A stretch of DNA of 64,000 nt from Celeribacter indicus (GTDB lineage: Bacteria; Pseudomonadota; Alphaproteobacteria; Rhodobacterales; Rhodobacteraceae): positions 91,184 through 155,183 of the forward strand of contig NZ_CP004394.1 of the NCBI RefSeq assembly GCF_000819565.1, read 5' to 3'. Positions 18,724-27,167 of this stretch are shown here, in pieces. Each line of letters starts with the position of its first letter. Position 1 is the first letter of the stretch. The notes under the pieces are model-generated. The model was given only the letters and a program-made list of their open reading frames with translations, was not told where the DNA came from and searched no databases. A program made the translations under genes and the position numbers.

Positions 18724-19962
18724 TCAGTCCGCATCATGGGCGGTGCGCAGCGCGCCCAGCACGGCCTCCGTATCCGCGCCCAGAGGCGGCGGCAGGCGGC
18801 GGCCGTAGCTGGCCTGCCCGTCGATGCGGATGCCGAGCCCGATCTGCGGCGCCACGCGCCCGGTTTCGTCCTCGAGCCCGTAGAACAGGCCGCGCTCCTG
18901 AAGGTGGCGGTCGGAGACGACCTCGTCCACGCGGTTGATCGGCCCGGCGGGCACGCGCGCGCCGGCGAAGAGCCGCAGCCAGTCGTCGCGGGTGCGGCTG
19001 CGCAGGATCTCCTGGATGCGCGCGACGATCGCCGGGCGGTCGCGGCGCCGGTCGGCATTGGTGCGGAACTCGGGCCGCGCGCCATAGTCGGGATCGCCCA
19101 CCGCGTCCCAGAACCGCTTCCAGATCGCGTCCGAGCCGAGGCCGAGGGTCATCGGCAGGTCGGCGGTGTCGAAGGGCTGGTAGATCGCGATCACGCTGTC
19201 GCGCCCGCCCGAGCGGGTCGGCACGTCGCCGGAGCCGAGATAGGGCGAGATGCGGCAGGTCAGGAAGCGGGTCATGCTCTCGACGAGGCTCACGTCGATG
19301 AGATGCCCCTCGCCGGTCCGGTGCCGCCCGAGCAGCGCGGCGATGGTCGCCATCGCGGCATCCTGCCCGGCGAGCATGTCGGCGGCGGGCGCCCCGATCT
19401 TCTGCGGCTCGCCCCCCGCCGCGCCGGTGATGTCCATGATCCCGGAATATCCCTCCGCGATGAGGTCGTAGCAGGTCAGGTCGGCCCGCTCGCCATCGAG
19501 CCCGAAGCCGGTGATCGAGACGAAGATGAGATCCGCGCGCTCCTTGCGCAGCGTGTCGTAATCGAGGCCGAGCTTGCGCTGCACCGCGGGCGGCTGGTTC
19601 GTCACGATCACGTCCGCCCCCCGCACGAGTGCGAGAAGATCCTCGCGCCCCTGCTCGGTCTGGGCGTCGACGACGACGCTGCGCTTGTTGCGGTTGACGG
19701 CGGTGAACCACAGCGCCTGCTCGTCGTGGAAGGGCGGTCCCCAGCTGCGCGCGTCATCCCCCGCGGGGCGTTCGATCTTGATGACGTCGGCGCCGAAGTC
19801 GGACAGGAGCATCGTCGCGTAGGGACCGGCCACCGAGGTGGTGAGATCGAGCACCGTCACCCCCGCGAGCATGTCGAAAGACTGGCCGGCCGGATGCACC
19901 GGCAAGCTCTCGAACGGCAGCCGTGCCGTGGTGTCCGCGGGCTCATTCCTGGTCTGGGTCAT
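18724..19962 (-). CDS. Type III CoA-transferase (CaiB/FrcA family)
   Basis: 412 aa. Unlike the operon's last gene it has YDLIAEGYSG in place of the racemase GHD motif and the catalytic Asp of transferases in GAPAADMLAGQDAAMAT, so it should move CoA between acids through aspartyl anhydride intermediates. It could recycle CoA from an end product to fresh substrate, complementing the ATP-dependent ligase. First gene of the operon; start follows GAGGAGGCAACGG, with the sigma-54 promoter 37 bases upstream. Confidence 0.87.
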   Translation of the reverse strand: MTQTRNEPADTTARLPFESLPVHPAGQSFDMLAGVTVLDLTTSVAGPYATMLLSDFGADVIKIERPAGDDARSWGPPFHDEQALWFTAVNRNKRSVVVDAQTEQGREDLLALVRGADVIVTNQPPAVQRKLGLDYDTLRKERADLIFVSITGFGLDGERADLTCYDLIAEGYSGIMDITGAAGGEPQKIGAPAADMLAGQDAAMATIAALLGRHRTGEGHLIDVSLVESMTRFLTCRISPYLGSGDVPTRSGGRDSVIAIYQPFDTADLPMTLGLGSDAIWKRFWDAVGDPDYGARPEFRTNADRRRDRPAIVARIQEILRSRTRDDWLRLFAGARVPAGPINRVDEVVSDRHLQERGLFYGLEDETGRVAPQIGLGIRIDGQASYGRRLPPPLGADTEAVLGALRTAHDAD

Positions 19963-19998
19963 TGTGCCGTTGCCTCCTCGTTGTTGGGTGGAGCCTCC

Positions 19999-20013
19999 GC
20001 AATCCCCGTGCCA
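19999..20013 (-). promoter_or_regulatory. Sigma-54 promoter of the eight-gene ring-degradation operon
   Basis: Minus-strand TGGCACGGGGATTGC. Genes from 19962 down to 11014 follow with overlaps or short gaps, so this one promoter probably serves all eight. Confidence 0.86.
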
Positions 20014-20073
20014 AACTCCGCGGCACCGGCTCCGACGGCGGCAAAGGCCGCCCCCGCGGGCGGGGCCCGCGGG

Positions 20074-20088
20074 TGGTACGGGATTTGC
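20074..20088 (+). promoter_or_regulatory. Sigma-54 promoter of amidohydrolase 1
   Basis: TGGTACGGGATTTGC, one base (C to T) from the best -24 box. It is divergent from 19999-20013 with 60 bases between the two -24 elements, and lies 46 bases before the ATG at 20134. Confidence 0.78.
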
Positions 20089-20133
20089 GCCGTGGCGGGC
20101 GGAGCGCACAGGCACGGACACAGGAGACAGAGG

Positions 20134-21183
20134 ATGAACGCGGACCGGACGGAGACCGATTTCAGCCGCACCCAGGCGCCCCGGCCGGACTGGCTGGCGC
20201 GCGCGGAGCCCGAGGAGCCGCTCGAGCCGGATCTGCCGATCGTCGATGCGCATACCCATCTCTGGGACCATCCGACGGGCTATCGCTATTTCGCGGAGGA
20301 CCTCGCGCGCGACATCGCGGAATGCGGCCATCGCGTCACCGACACCGTCTTCGTGGAATGCAACTCGATGTATCGCGCGGAGGGCCCCGCGCATCTGAGA
20401 AGCGTCGGAGAGACGGAATTCGCCCTCGGCCAGGCCGCCATCGCGGCGAGCGGGAGATACACCGGCGCGCATATTGCCGGGCGCATCGTCGCCCATGCCG
20501 ACCTGACCCTCGGGGAGGCGCTTCCCGAACTGCTCGACGCGCAGCAGGCCGCCGGGAACGGCCGTGTCGCCGGGGTGAGGATGCGGGCGAAATGGGATCC
20601 CGACCCGGTGGTGAAGGGCGCGGTCAGCGCCGAGACGCCGGGGCTCTACCTTACGGAGGAGGTCCGCGCGGGGCTGCGCGCGCTGGCCCGGCGCGACCTG
20701 GTGTTCGAGGCGAGCATCTACTCGCCGCAGATCCCCGACGTGACCGCCCTCGCCCGTGCGGTGCCCGAGGCGCGGATCGTGCTCATCCATTCCGGCAGTC
20801 CGGTCGGCCACGGCAGCTATCGCGGCCGCGGCGACGAGGTCCATGCCGCCTGGAGGCGCGACATGGCCGAACTCGCGCGTTGCCCGAACGTCTCCGTCAA
20901 GCTCGGCGGGCTGCTGATGACGCTCGCCGCCTTCGATTTCGGGAGGGCGGAGCGGCCGCCCCGCTCCGAAGAGCTCGCCCGGCTCTGGCGGCCCTATACC
21001 GAACCCTGTCTCGAGATGTTCGGGGCGGACCGCTGCATGGTCGCCTCCAACTTCCCGGTGGAAAAGGCCGGCTGCACCTACGGGAGCCTCTGGAACATGT
21101 TCAAGCATATCGCCGCCGGCGCCTCCGCGGCGGAAAAGACGGCGCTGTTCAGCGGCACGGCGCGACGCGTCTACAAGATGTGA
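20134..21183 (+). CDS. Amidohydrolase-2 family metal hydrolase/decarboxylase (paralog 1)
   Basis: 349-aa TIM-barrel enzyme. The N-terminal metal motif is LPIVDAHTHLWDHP; a later ligand His lies in IVLIHSGSP and the terminal Asp is replaced by the SNFPVEKAG block typical of the subfamily that includes lactone hydrolases such as LigI. The same block (ESNFPPDARS) is in its paralog at 37494-38501. Possible roles are hydrolysis of a lactone or decarboxylation. It is the only gene of its unit, and starts after CAGGAGACAGAGG. Confidence 0.83.
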   Translation: MNADRTETDFSRTQAPRPDWLARAEPEEPLEPDLPIVDAHTHLWDHPTGYRYFAEDLARDIAECGHRVTDTVFVECNSMYRAEGPAHLRSVGETEFALGQAAIAASGRYTGAHIAGRIVAHADLTLGEALPELLDAQQAAGNGRVAGVRMRAKWDPDPVVKGAVSAETPGLYLTEEVRAGLRALARRDLVFEASIYSPQIPDVTALARAVPEARIVLIHSGSPVGHGSYRGRGDEVHAAWRRDMAELARCPNVSVKLGGLLMTLAAFDFGRAERPPRSEELARLWRPYTEPCLEMFGADRCMVASNFPVEKAGCTYGSLWNMFKHIAAGASAAEKTALFSGTARRVYKM

Positions 21184-21223
21184 CAGTTTTTCTCCTGGAT
21201 GTCCTCGAAACGGACAGGGCATG

Positions 21224-21253
21224 AAAAAGGCGCCTCCCGGCGGGAGCGCCTTT
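21224..21253. terminator. Bidirectional intrinsic terminator
   Basis: Stem AAAGGCG...CGCCTTT extended by CTCCCG/CGGGAG, with an A tract on one side and TTT on the other, between convergent amidohydrolase and acyl-CoA dehydrogenase genes. Confidence 0.7.
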
Positions 21254-21281
21254 CCCGTGTTCCCTTGTGGCGCCGACCCGC

Positions 21282-22487
21282 TCAGGCGGCGCCGCGGCCC
21301 ATCTGGCGCAGGCCGGTCTTGCCATGGTGGCGGTCCGCCTGCTTGTAACCGAGCGCATCCTCCGCGATCAGGATCTTCTGGACGTTCGCCGTGCCCTCGC
21401 CGGTGAACATGAGATCGGCGTATTTCTTGTAGCGCGAGATCCGGTATTCGCTCGACAGCCCGTAGCCGCCATAGATCTGCTGCGCCGTGTCGGCACAGAA
21501 TTTCGCGGTGGTGGAGGCGTGGAACTTCGCGATGGAGGCGATGCGGTTGGTCGGAAGCTCCCGATCCATCGCCTGCGCGGCCTGGTAGACGAGCGCGCGG
21601 CTCGCCTCGATGGCGACGGCCATCTCCGCGATCTGGCCCTGGATCATCTGGAACTTGCCGATCGGGCTGCCCTTGATCACCCGCTCGTTGGCATAGCGCA
21701 CCGCATCCTCATAGGCGCCGATCGCGATGCCGAGCGCCTTTGCCCCGATCACCGCGCGGCCGCCCTGGAGCGCGCGCATGATGATCTTGAACCCTTCGCC
21801 CTCGTTGCCGAGCAGGTTCTCCGCCGGCACGGTGAAATCGTCGAGATAGACCGCCGCCACGCGGAAGGCGTTCGACAGGCCGACGTCGATCGCCTGGGCG
21901 GTGTAGCCGGGGAATTTCTTCGGCTCGACGATGAAGGCCGACACGCCGCGCGCACCCGCCTCGGGGTCGGTCTTGGCAAAGAGCACGCCGACATCCGCCT
22001 CGTCGCCGAGCGTCGCCCACATCTTCGAGCCGTTGAGCTTGTAGACATCGCCGTCGCGGCGCGCCGTGGTCTTCATCGCGCCCGCCGCGTCCGAGCCGCC
22101 GCCCGCCTCGGTCAGGGCCATCATGCCGACGATATTGCCGGCGAGGAGGTCGGGAACGTATCTGTCGATCTGGTCCTGCGTGCCGCCGAGATAGATGCAG
22201 GCCGGGCAGTTGCCGCCGTTCTGGTTGAAGCCGCCGAAACGGATGTCGGCGCGGGCGATTTCCTCGATGATGACCGCCGCGGCGAGATAGCCCATGTCGC
22301 TGCCGCCGACCTCCTCGGGGAAGGTCGCGCCGTAATACCCGGCCTCGCCCGCCTTGCGGATCAGGTCACGCGGCAACTCGCCGCGCGCCTCGACCTCGTC
22401 CATCACGGGGACGACCTCGGTCGCCATGAACCGGCGGATCGAGTCGCGGATCGCGGGGATCTCCTCGGGAAGCATTTCATCCATCAT
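21282..22487 (-). CDS. Acyl-CoA dehydrogenase (second copy)
   Basis: 401 aa, full length: MMALTEAGGGSDAAGAMKTTARRDG, the flavin loop KMWATLGDEADVGVLFAKTD, QQIYGGYGLSSEYRISRYKKYADLMFTGEGTANVQKILIAEDALGYK. The catalytic Glu position falls in FTGEGT. It is distant from the operon enzyme at 13634-14800, so it should act on a different chain or ring intermediate. Start MMDEMLPEE follows GAGAGGACATCTG. Monocistronic, with its own sigma-54 promoter 173 bases upstream and back to back with the thiolase-like operon. Confidence 0.9.
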   Translation of the reverse strand: MMDEMLPEEIPAIRDSIRRFMATEVVPVMDEVEARGELPRDLIRKAGEAGYYGATFPEEVGGSDMGYLAAAVIIEEIARADIRFGGFNQNGGNCPACIYLGGTQDQIDRYVPDLLAGNIVGMMALTEAGGGSDAAGAMKTTARRDGDVYKLNGSKMWATLGDEADVGVLFAKTDPEAGARGVSAFIVEPKKFPGYTAQAIDVGLSNAFRVAAVYLDDFTVPAENLLGNEGEGFKIIMRALQGGRAVIGAKALGIAIGAYEDAVRYANERVIKGSPIGKFQMIQGQIAEMAVAIEASRALVYQAAQAMDRELPTNRIASIAKFHASTTAKFCADTAQQIYGGYGLSSEYRISRYKKYADLMFTGEGTANVQKILIAEDALGYKQADRHHGKTGLRQMGRGAA

Positions 22488-22659
22488 CAGATGTCCTCTC
22501 TGGTTGACCTCGGCCTCCGCACGGGCTGCGGGCGTCCGACCTGCGGACCACCCCGGACAGGATAGCACATCCCGTCCCCGCCGCGCCAAAGCCCGGTTGA
22601 ATTCTCTGAGGACACGGGCGCGGCCGCGCCGGACCGCCCCATATCCCGCCCCGCTCCAA

Positions 22660-22674
22660 GCAAACCCCATGCCA
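22660..22674 (-). promoter_or_regulatory. Sigma-54 promoter of acyl-CoA dehydrogenase 2
   Basis: Minus-strand TGGCATGGGGTTTGC followed by TT, a good -24/-12 pair. The divergent promoter's -24 box begins only 30 bases away. Confidence 0.82.
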
Positions 22675-22704
22675 AAGGGAAAGTCCCGCGCAAGTTTCCC
22701 CTTC

Positions 22705-22719
22705 TGGCACGGCGTTTGC
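22705..22719 (+). promoter_or_regulatory. Sigma-54 promoter of the thiolase-like/MaoC/hydratase operon
   Basis: TGGCACGGCGTTTGC followed by TTT, a textbook match. Between it and the opposite promoter lies GGGAAA-N12-TTTCCC (22678-22701 region), a possible shared site. Confidence 0.9.
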
Positions 22720-22806
22720 TTTGATCCGGCCGACAGACGCGGGCCGTCCGATGTGTCCGCCGGGGGAAACCGGGCCACGCGCCCCGAAACACAGTGAAGG
22801 ATCGTT

Positions 22807-23973
22807 ATGACATTGCGCAACAAGGCCGTCATCGTCGGTGTCGGCGAAAGCGATATCGGGCGCCTGCCCCACATGACCGGACTGGGCCTGAACGCGCAGG
22901 CGGCGCGCCGCGCCCTTGCCGATGCGGGGCTGAAGCATACCGACGTGGACGGGCTGCTGACCGCCTATTCCTTTACCGAACCCTATTTCATGCTCGGATC
23001 GGTGCTGGCCGAATATCTCGGCATCTCCCCGAAATACGGCGGCTCGCTCGTGGTCGGCGGCGCCTCCCCGACGGCGATGCTGCACCATGCCGCACAGGCG
23101 GTGAGCACGGGTGCCGCCGAGGTGGTGCTGGTCTGCGCCGGCGAGAACCGGGCGACCGGCATGTCGCGCGACGACGCGGTGAGCGCGCTCTCCGCCGTCG
23201 GCCACCCCTATTTCGAGGCGCCCTATGGCATCGGCATCCCCTCGCTCTACGCGATGGTCGCCACCGCCTACATGGAGAGATACGGCACCAAACGCGAGGA
23301 GATGGCGGCCGTCTCCGTCACCTTCCGCGACAATGCGCTGAAACACCCGAACGCCCAGATGAAAACCCCGCTGACGCTCGACGAGGTCATCGCGTCCAAG
23401 CCGATCTCCGACCCGCTCTGCATGTACGACTGCTGCCTGATCTCGGACGCCGGCGGCGCCTTCGTCGTCACCACGCCCGAGCGGGCGAAGGACCTGCCGG
23501 GGCGGGAGGTCTACCTCGCGGGCATCGGCGAGGCGCATACCCACGAACATCTCACCAGCGCCCCGAGCCTGACCGAGTTCGGCGCGGAGATCTCCGGGCG
23601 CACCGCCTATGGCATGGCCGGGCTCGGGCCCGAGGACATGGATCTCGCCATGCTCTACGACTGTTTCAGCATCGTGCCGATCATCGAGATGGAAGAGCTC
23701 GGCCTCGCCCCGCGCGGAGAGGGCGGCGCGCGTTTCGCCGAAGGCCAGGCGCGGATCGGCGGCCGGCTCCCGGTCAACACCCATGGCGGCATGCTGAGCC
23801 ATGCCCATGCCGGCGCGGTCGGCGGGCTCATGGCCATCGTCGAGGCCGTGCGCCAGCTGCGCGGCGAGGCGGGCGAGCGGCAGACACAGGGCGCCTCGGC
23901 GGCGCTGGTGCACGGGGAAGGCGGCGTCATGTCCTCCCATTGCACCGCCATTCTCACCGCCGAAGCCCGCTAA
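22807..23973 (+). CDS. Thiolase-like protein without the nucleophilic Cys (SCP-x/aldolase type)
   Basis: 388 aa of thiolase fold. The N-terminal Cys that carries the acyl group in thiolases is absent: the equivalent segment reads VVGGASPTAMLHHAAQAV. The motif LYDCFSIVPIIEMEELG and the C-terminal GGMLSHAHAGAVGG remain. Cys-less members with DUF35 partners (Ltp2 with ChsH2, DitF) are retro-aldolases that cut steroid or diterpene side chains as CoA esters, so an acyl-CoA aldolase is a reasonable hypothesis. A DUF35 protein is encoded at 33527-33919, in another operon with the same kind of promoter. First gene of a three-gene unit with MaoC and a hydratase. Confidence 0.8.
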   Translation: MTLRNKAVIVGVGESDIGRLPHMTGLGLNAQAARRALADAGLKHTDVDGLLTAYSFTEPYFMLGSVLAEYLGISPKYGGSLVVGGASPTAMLHHAAQAVSTGAAEVVLVCAGENRATGMSRDDAVSALSAVGHPYFEAPYGIGIPSLYAMVATAYMERYGTKREEMAAVSVTFRDNALKHPNAQMKTPLTLDEVIASKPISDPLCMYDCCLISDAGGAFVVTTPERAKDLPGREVYLAGIGEAHTHEHLTSAPSLTEFGAEISGRTAYGMAGLGPEDMDLAMLYDCFSIVPIIEMEELGLAPRGEGGARFAEGQARIGGRLPVNTHGGMLSHAHAGAVGGLMAIVEAVRQLRGEAGERQTQGASAALVHGEGGVMSSHCTAILTAEAR

Positions 23974-23991
23974 TCCCGGAAAGGAAAGAAG

Positions 23992-24456
23992 ATGAGCACG
24001 AATGTCAGAGGCATGTATTTCGACGATTTCGAGGAGGGCCAGGTGATCGAGACGCCGCGGCGCACCATCACCTCGACCGATATCGTGAATTTCGCCTGCC
24101 TGTCGGGCGACTTCAACGGGGTCCATACCGATTTCGAATATTGCAGGACGACGCCCTTCGGCGAACCCATCGCCCATGCGCCACTGGTCTACGCGGTGAT
24201 GGGCGGGCTGCAATATGCCAGCGGCGTCAACGACGGCACGCTTCTCGCCGTGCTCGGCATCGACGAATGGCGGATGTTGAAACCCGTCAAGCATGGTGAC
24301 ACGGTGCATATGCGGTCGAAGGTGCTGAGCAAGAAACCCACTTCCAAACCGGGGCGCGGCGTCGTCTCCTTCCGGCGGGAATTCGTCAACCAGCACGACG
24401 AGGTGGTGCAGAGCATGACCGCCACCTTCCTCTATCGCATGCGCCCCGAAGAATAA
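23992..24456 (+). CDS. MaoC-family (R)-enoyl-CoA hydratase
   Basis: 154-aa hot-dog protein with the hydratase motif in FACLSGDFNGVHTDFEYC, where the catalytic Asp and His sit, and FGEPIAHAPLVYAVMGG. It hydrates an enoyl-CoA, which would supply the 3-hydroxyacyl-CoA for an aldolase next door. Start after AAGGAAAGAAG, 18 bases behind the thiolase-like gene. Confidence 0.88.
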   Translation: MSTNVRGMYFDDFEEGQVIETPRRTITSTDIVNFACLSGDFNGVHTDFEYCRTTPFGEPIAHAPLVYAVMGGLQYASGVNDGTLLAVLGIDEWRMLKPVKHGDTVHMRSKVLSKKPTSKPGRGVVSFRREFVNQHDEVVQSMTATFLYRMRPEE

Positions 24457-24469
24457 GGAACATCCCGGA

Positions 24470-25258
24470 ATGTCAGAAGATCTTCTGTTCGAGGTCGCCG
24501 ACGGCGTGGCGACCATCACGATCAACCGCCCGGACAAGCGCAACTCCTTCACCGACGAGATGGTGCGCCAGTGGGTCGGCTGGCTCGAGGAGTGCAGGAC
24601 CCGCGAGGACGTGCGCGTGATCGTCTTCACCGGCTCGGACACGGCCTTCTCCGCCGGCGGCGACATGGGCGGGATGAAGGGCAAAGCGGAACGGACCCCG
24701 CTCGAGGCGCGGGCGGGCATCGTCGCCAACACCCAGTCGCTCGCCCGCTGCGTCGAGACCATCGAGAAGCCGGTGATCGCCGCGATCAACGGCGTCGCGG
24801 TCGGCGGCGGGCTCGACATCGCGCTGATGTGCGACGTGCGGCTCGCCACCGCCTCCGCGCGGATGGCCGAAACCTATGCGAAGATGGGCCTCGTGCCGGG
24901 TGTCGGCGGGGCCTGGTTCCTGCCGCGCATCGTCGGCCAGTCGGTCGCGCTCGACATGTTCTGGACCGCGCGCTGGGTCGGGGCGGAGGAGGCGCTGTCG
25001 CTCGGGCTCGTCAACCACGTCTATCCCGACGAGAGCTTCCGCGAGGAGGTCGCCGCCTATGCCCGCCGCATCGCGGAGGCCGCGCCGCTCTCGGTCCATT
25101 TCATCAAGCAGCTCGTGCGGCAATCGCTCGACGTGGACCTGCGCACCCATCTCGACGCGCTCGCCTCGCATATCGCGCTGGTGCGGACGAGCTCGGACCA
25201 CAAGGAGGCGGTCGCCGCCTTCAAGGAGAAGCGCAAGCCGAATTTCAACGGAAACTGA
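24470..25258 (+). CDS. Enoyl-CoA hydratase/isomerase family protein
   Basis: 262-aa crotonase. [24 protein letters not shown] and [21 protein letters not shown] form the CoA site. One catalytic Glu is kept in [16 protein letters not shown]; the second position is Asp in ALDMFWTA, so hydratase, isomerase or hydrolase activity are all possible. It ends the thiolase-like operon, 17 bases before the etf promoter. Confidence 0.86.
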   Translation: MSEDLLFEVADGVATITINRPDKRNSFTDEMVRQWVGWLEECRTREDVRVIVFTGSDTAFSAGGDMGGMKGKAERTPLEARAGIVANTQSLARCVETIEKPVIAAINGVAVGGGLDIALMCDVRLATASARMAETYAKMGLVPGVGGAWFLPRIVGQSVALDMFWTARWVGAEEALSLGLVNHVYPDESFREEVAAYARRIAEAAPLSVHFIKQLVRQSLDVDLRTHLDALASHIALVRTSSDHKEAVAAFKEKRKPNFNGN

Positions 25259-25274
25259 CCGGCGCGGGCCGCGA

Positions 25275-25289
25275 TGGCACGCCGGTTGC
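25275..25289 (+). promoter_or_regulatory. Sigma-54 promoter of etfBA
   Basis: TGGCACGCCGGTTGC followed by A, close to the ideal consensus. It lies 71 bases before etfB, just after the stop of the hydratase gene. It may also serve the thiolase, alcohol and aldehyde dehydrogenase genes up to 30861. Confidence 0.88.
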
Positions 25290-25359
25290 AATGCTGCGCT
25301 TTCGGGGCCGGGCCGCATGGCCGCTCCGGCGCAGACAACGGAAAGTCTGGACTCAGGAT

Positions 25360-26112
25360 ATGAAGATAATCGTACCGATCAAACGGGTGATCGACTACAA
25401 CGTGAAGGTTAAGGTTAAGGCGGACGGCACGGGTGTCGATCTTGCGAATGTGAAGATGTCGATGAACCCGTTCGACGAGATCGCGGTGGAGGAGGCGATC
25501 CGGCTGAAGGAGGCGGGTGTTGCGACCGAGGTTGTGGTCGTGTCGATCGGGGAGAAGAAGGCGACGGACACGCTGCGCAACGCGCTCGCGATGGGGGCGG
25601 ACCGGGCGATCCTCGTGGAGGAGGCGCAGGGCGTGGAGATCGAACCGCTCGCCGTGGCGAAGATCCTCGCGAAGGTGGCGGAGGCGGAGAGCCCCGATCT
25701 GGTGATCCTCGGCAAGCAGGCGATCGACAACGACATGAACGCCACCGGGCAGATGCTGGCCGCGCTGCTGGGCTGGGGCCAGGCGACCTTCGCCTCCGAG
25801 GTGAAGGTCGGGGACGGCAAGGCCGTGGTGACCCGCGAGGTCGACGGCGGGTTGCAGACCATCTCCGTGCCGCTGCCGGCGATCGTCACCACCGACCTGC
25901 GCCTCAACGAGCCGCGCTATGCCTCCCTGCCGAACATCATGAAGGCGAAGAAGAAGCCGCTCGAGGAGAAGACGGCCGCCGATTACGGCGTCGACACCTC
26001 CCCCCGCCTGACGGTGGTGGCGACCGCGGAGCCGCCGGCGCGGGCCGCCGGGGTCCGGGTCGGCTCCGTCGACGAACTTGTCGCGAAACTCAAGGAAGGA
26101 GGGCTCGTCTGA
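25360..26112 (+). CDS. etfB: Electron transfer flavoprotein beta subunit
   Basis: 250-aa Etf[20 protein letters not shown] at the start, the AMP-site segment [22 protein letters not shown] and the recognition loop motif [28 protein letters not shown] that docks with acyl-CoA dehydrogenases. It shuttles electrons from the island's dehydrogenases to ETF-quinone oxidoreductase (not encoded here). The stop and the etfA start share bases (TGATG). Confidence 0.95.
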   Translation: MKIIVPIKRVIDYNVKVKVKADGTGVDLANVKMSMNPFDEIAVEEAIRLKEAGVATEVVVVSIGEKKATDTLRNALAMGADRAILVEEAQGVEIEPLAVAKILAKVAEAESPDLVILGKQAIDNDMNATGQMLAALLGWGQATFASEVKVGDGKAVVTREVDGGLQTISVPLPAIVTTDLRLNEPRYASLPNIMKAKKKPLEEKTAADYGVDTSPRLTVVATAEPPARAAGVRVGSVDELVAKLKEGGLV

Positions 26113-27032
26113 TGGCCGTTCTGTGTCTTGCCGAAGTTGCGGGCGGGGAGCTCGCCCCGGATGCCACCGCGAAGGCGGTCACCGCCGCCGCGAGCCTCGG
26201 GGAGGTGACGCTGCTGGTCTGCGGCCCCGCCGCGGCCGGAGAGGCCGCTGCCGGGATCGCGGGCGTCGCGAAGGTGCTCCTCGCGGAGGATGCCGCCTAT
26301 GCCCACGGGCTGGCCGAGCCGCTGGCCGGGCTGATCGTCTCGCTGGCGGGCGATTACGCTCATATCGTCGCCCCCGCCACGACCACGGGCAAGAACGTGC
26401 TGCCGCGGGTGGCCGCGCTGCTCGATGTGATGGTCCTCACCGATGTCACCTCCGTCGTGGATGCCGAAACCTTCACGCGCCCGGTCTATGCGGGCAACGC
26501 TGTCCAGACGATACGCTCGAAAGATGAAAAGAAGGTTATCACCTTCCGCACCTCGAGCTTCGAGGCCGCCGGCAGCGGCGGCCCGGCGCCGGTGGAGAGC
26601 GTCTCGGGCGCGGGCGACAGCGGCCTGTCGGCCTTCGTGGAGGACAAGGTGGCCGAGAGCGACCGGCCGGAGCTGACCTCGGCGAAGATCGTGGTCTCGG
26701 GCGGGCGCGGGCTCGGGTCGGAGGAGAATTTCGCGATCGTCGAAAGCCTGGCCGACAAGCTCGGCGCGGCGGTGGGCGCCTCCCGCGCGGCGGTGGATTC
26801 GGGCTATGCGCCGAACGATTTCCAGGTCGGCCAGACCGGCAAGGTGGTCGCGCCCGAGCTCTATATCGCCGTCGGCATCTCCGGCGCGATCCAGCACCTC
26901 GCCGGCATGAAGGACAGCAAGGTCATCGTCGCGATCAACAAGGACGAGGAGGCCCCGATCTTCCAGGTCGCCGACTACGGCCTCGTCGCAGACCTCTTCG
27001 ACGCCCTCCCGGAACTCACCGGGAAGCTCTGA
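26112..27032 (+). CDS. etfA: Electron transfer flavoprotein alpha subunit
   Basis: 306-aa EtfA with the C-terminal FAD domain: [85 protein letters not shown]. Complete and of normal length. Because sigma-54 control ties it to catabolism, it may be a second, pathway-specific ETF rather than the housekeeping copy; this depends on the rest of the genome. Confidence 0.95.
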   Translation: MAVLCLAEVAGGELAPDATAKAVTAAASLGEVTLLVCGPAAAGEAAAGIAGVAKVLLAEDAAYAHGLAEPLAGLIVSLAGDYAHIVAPATTTGKNVLPRVAALLDVMVLTDVTSVVDAETFTRPVYAGNAVQTIRSKDEKKVITFRTSSFEAAGSGGPAPVESVSGAGDSGLSAFVEDKVAESDRPELTSAKIVVSGGRGLGSEENFAIVESLADKLGAAVGASRAAVDSGYAPNDFQVGQTGKVVAPELYIAVGISGAIQHLAGMKDSKVIVAINKDEEAPIFQVADYGLVADLFDALPELTGKL

Positions 27033-27078
27033 GCGGAACGCACCGGGACGCGGCGCGCTCCGCTCCCGGCTGCCCCCC

Positions 27079-27114
27079 AAGGCCCCGGCCGGCCTCTCCT
27101 CCCCCGGCCGGGGC
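27079..27114 (+). terminator. GC-rich hairpin after etfA
   Basis: Inverted repeat GGCCCCGGCCGG / CCGGCCGGGGCC after etfA, followed by an AT-rich stretch but without a clear T run. Could attenuate transcription into the thiolase gene. Confidence 0.45.
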
Positions 27115-27129
27115 CGAATATCAAATTTC

Positions 27130-27146
27130 CACCGTGAATCACGGTG
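27130..27146. promoter_or_regulatory. Perfect palindrome before the thiolase gene
   Basis: CACCGTGA-A-TCACGGTG, eight-base perfect arms, ending 21 bases before the ATG at 27168. Candidate repressor operator or small RNA hairpin covering the ribosome site region; no assigned binder. Confidence 0.4.
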
Positions 27147-27167
27147 TCAGACGCAGGAAAGAAACTT

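Noticed and set aside
25196-25202. GGACCAC before the etf promoter as a shared activator site with TGACCAC at 9233
   Set aside because: A six-base match within a coding region; not repeated at the other sigma-54 promoters, so too weak to claim.
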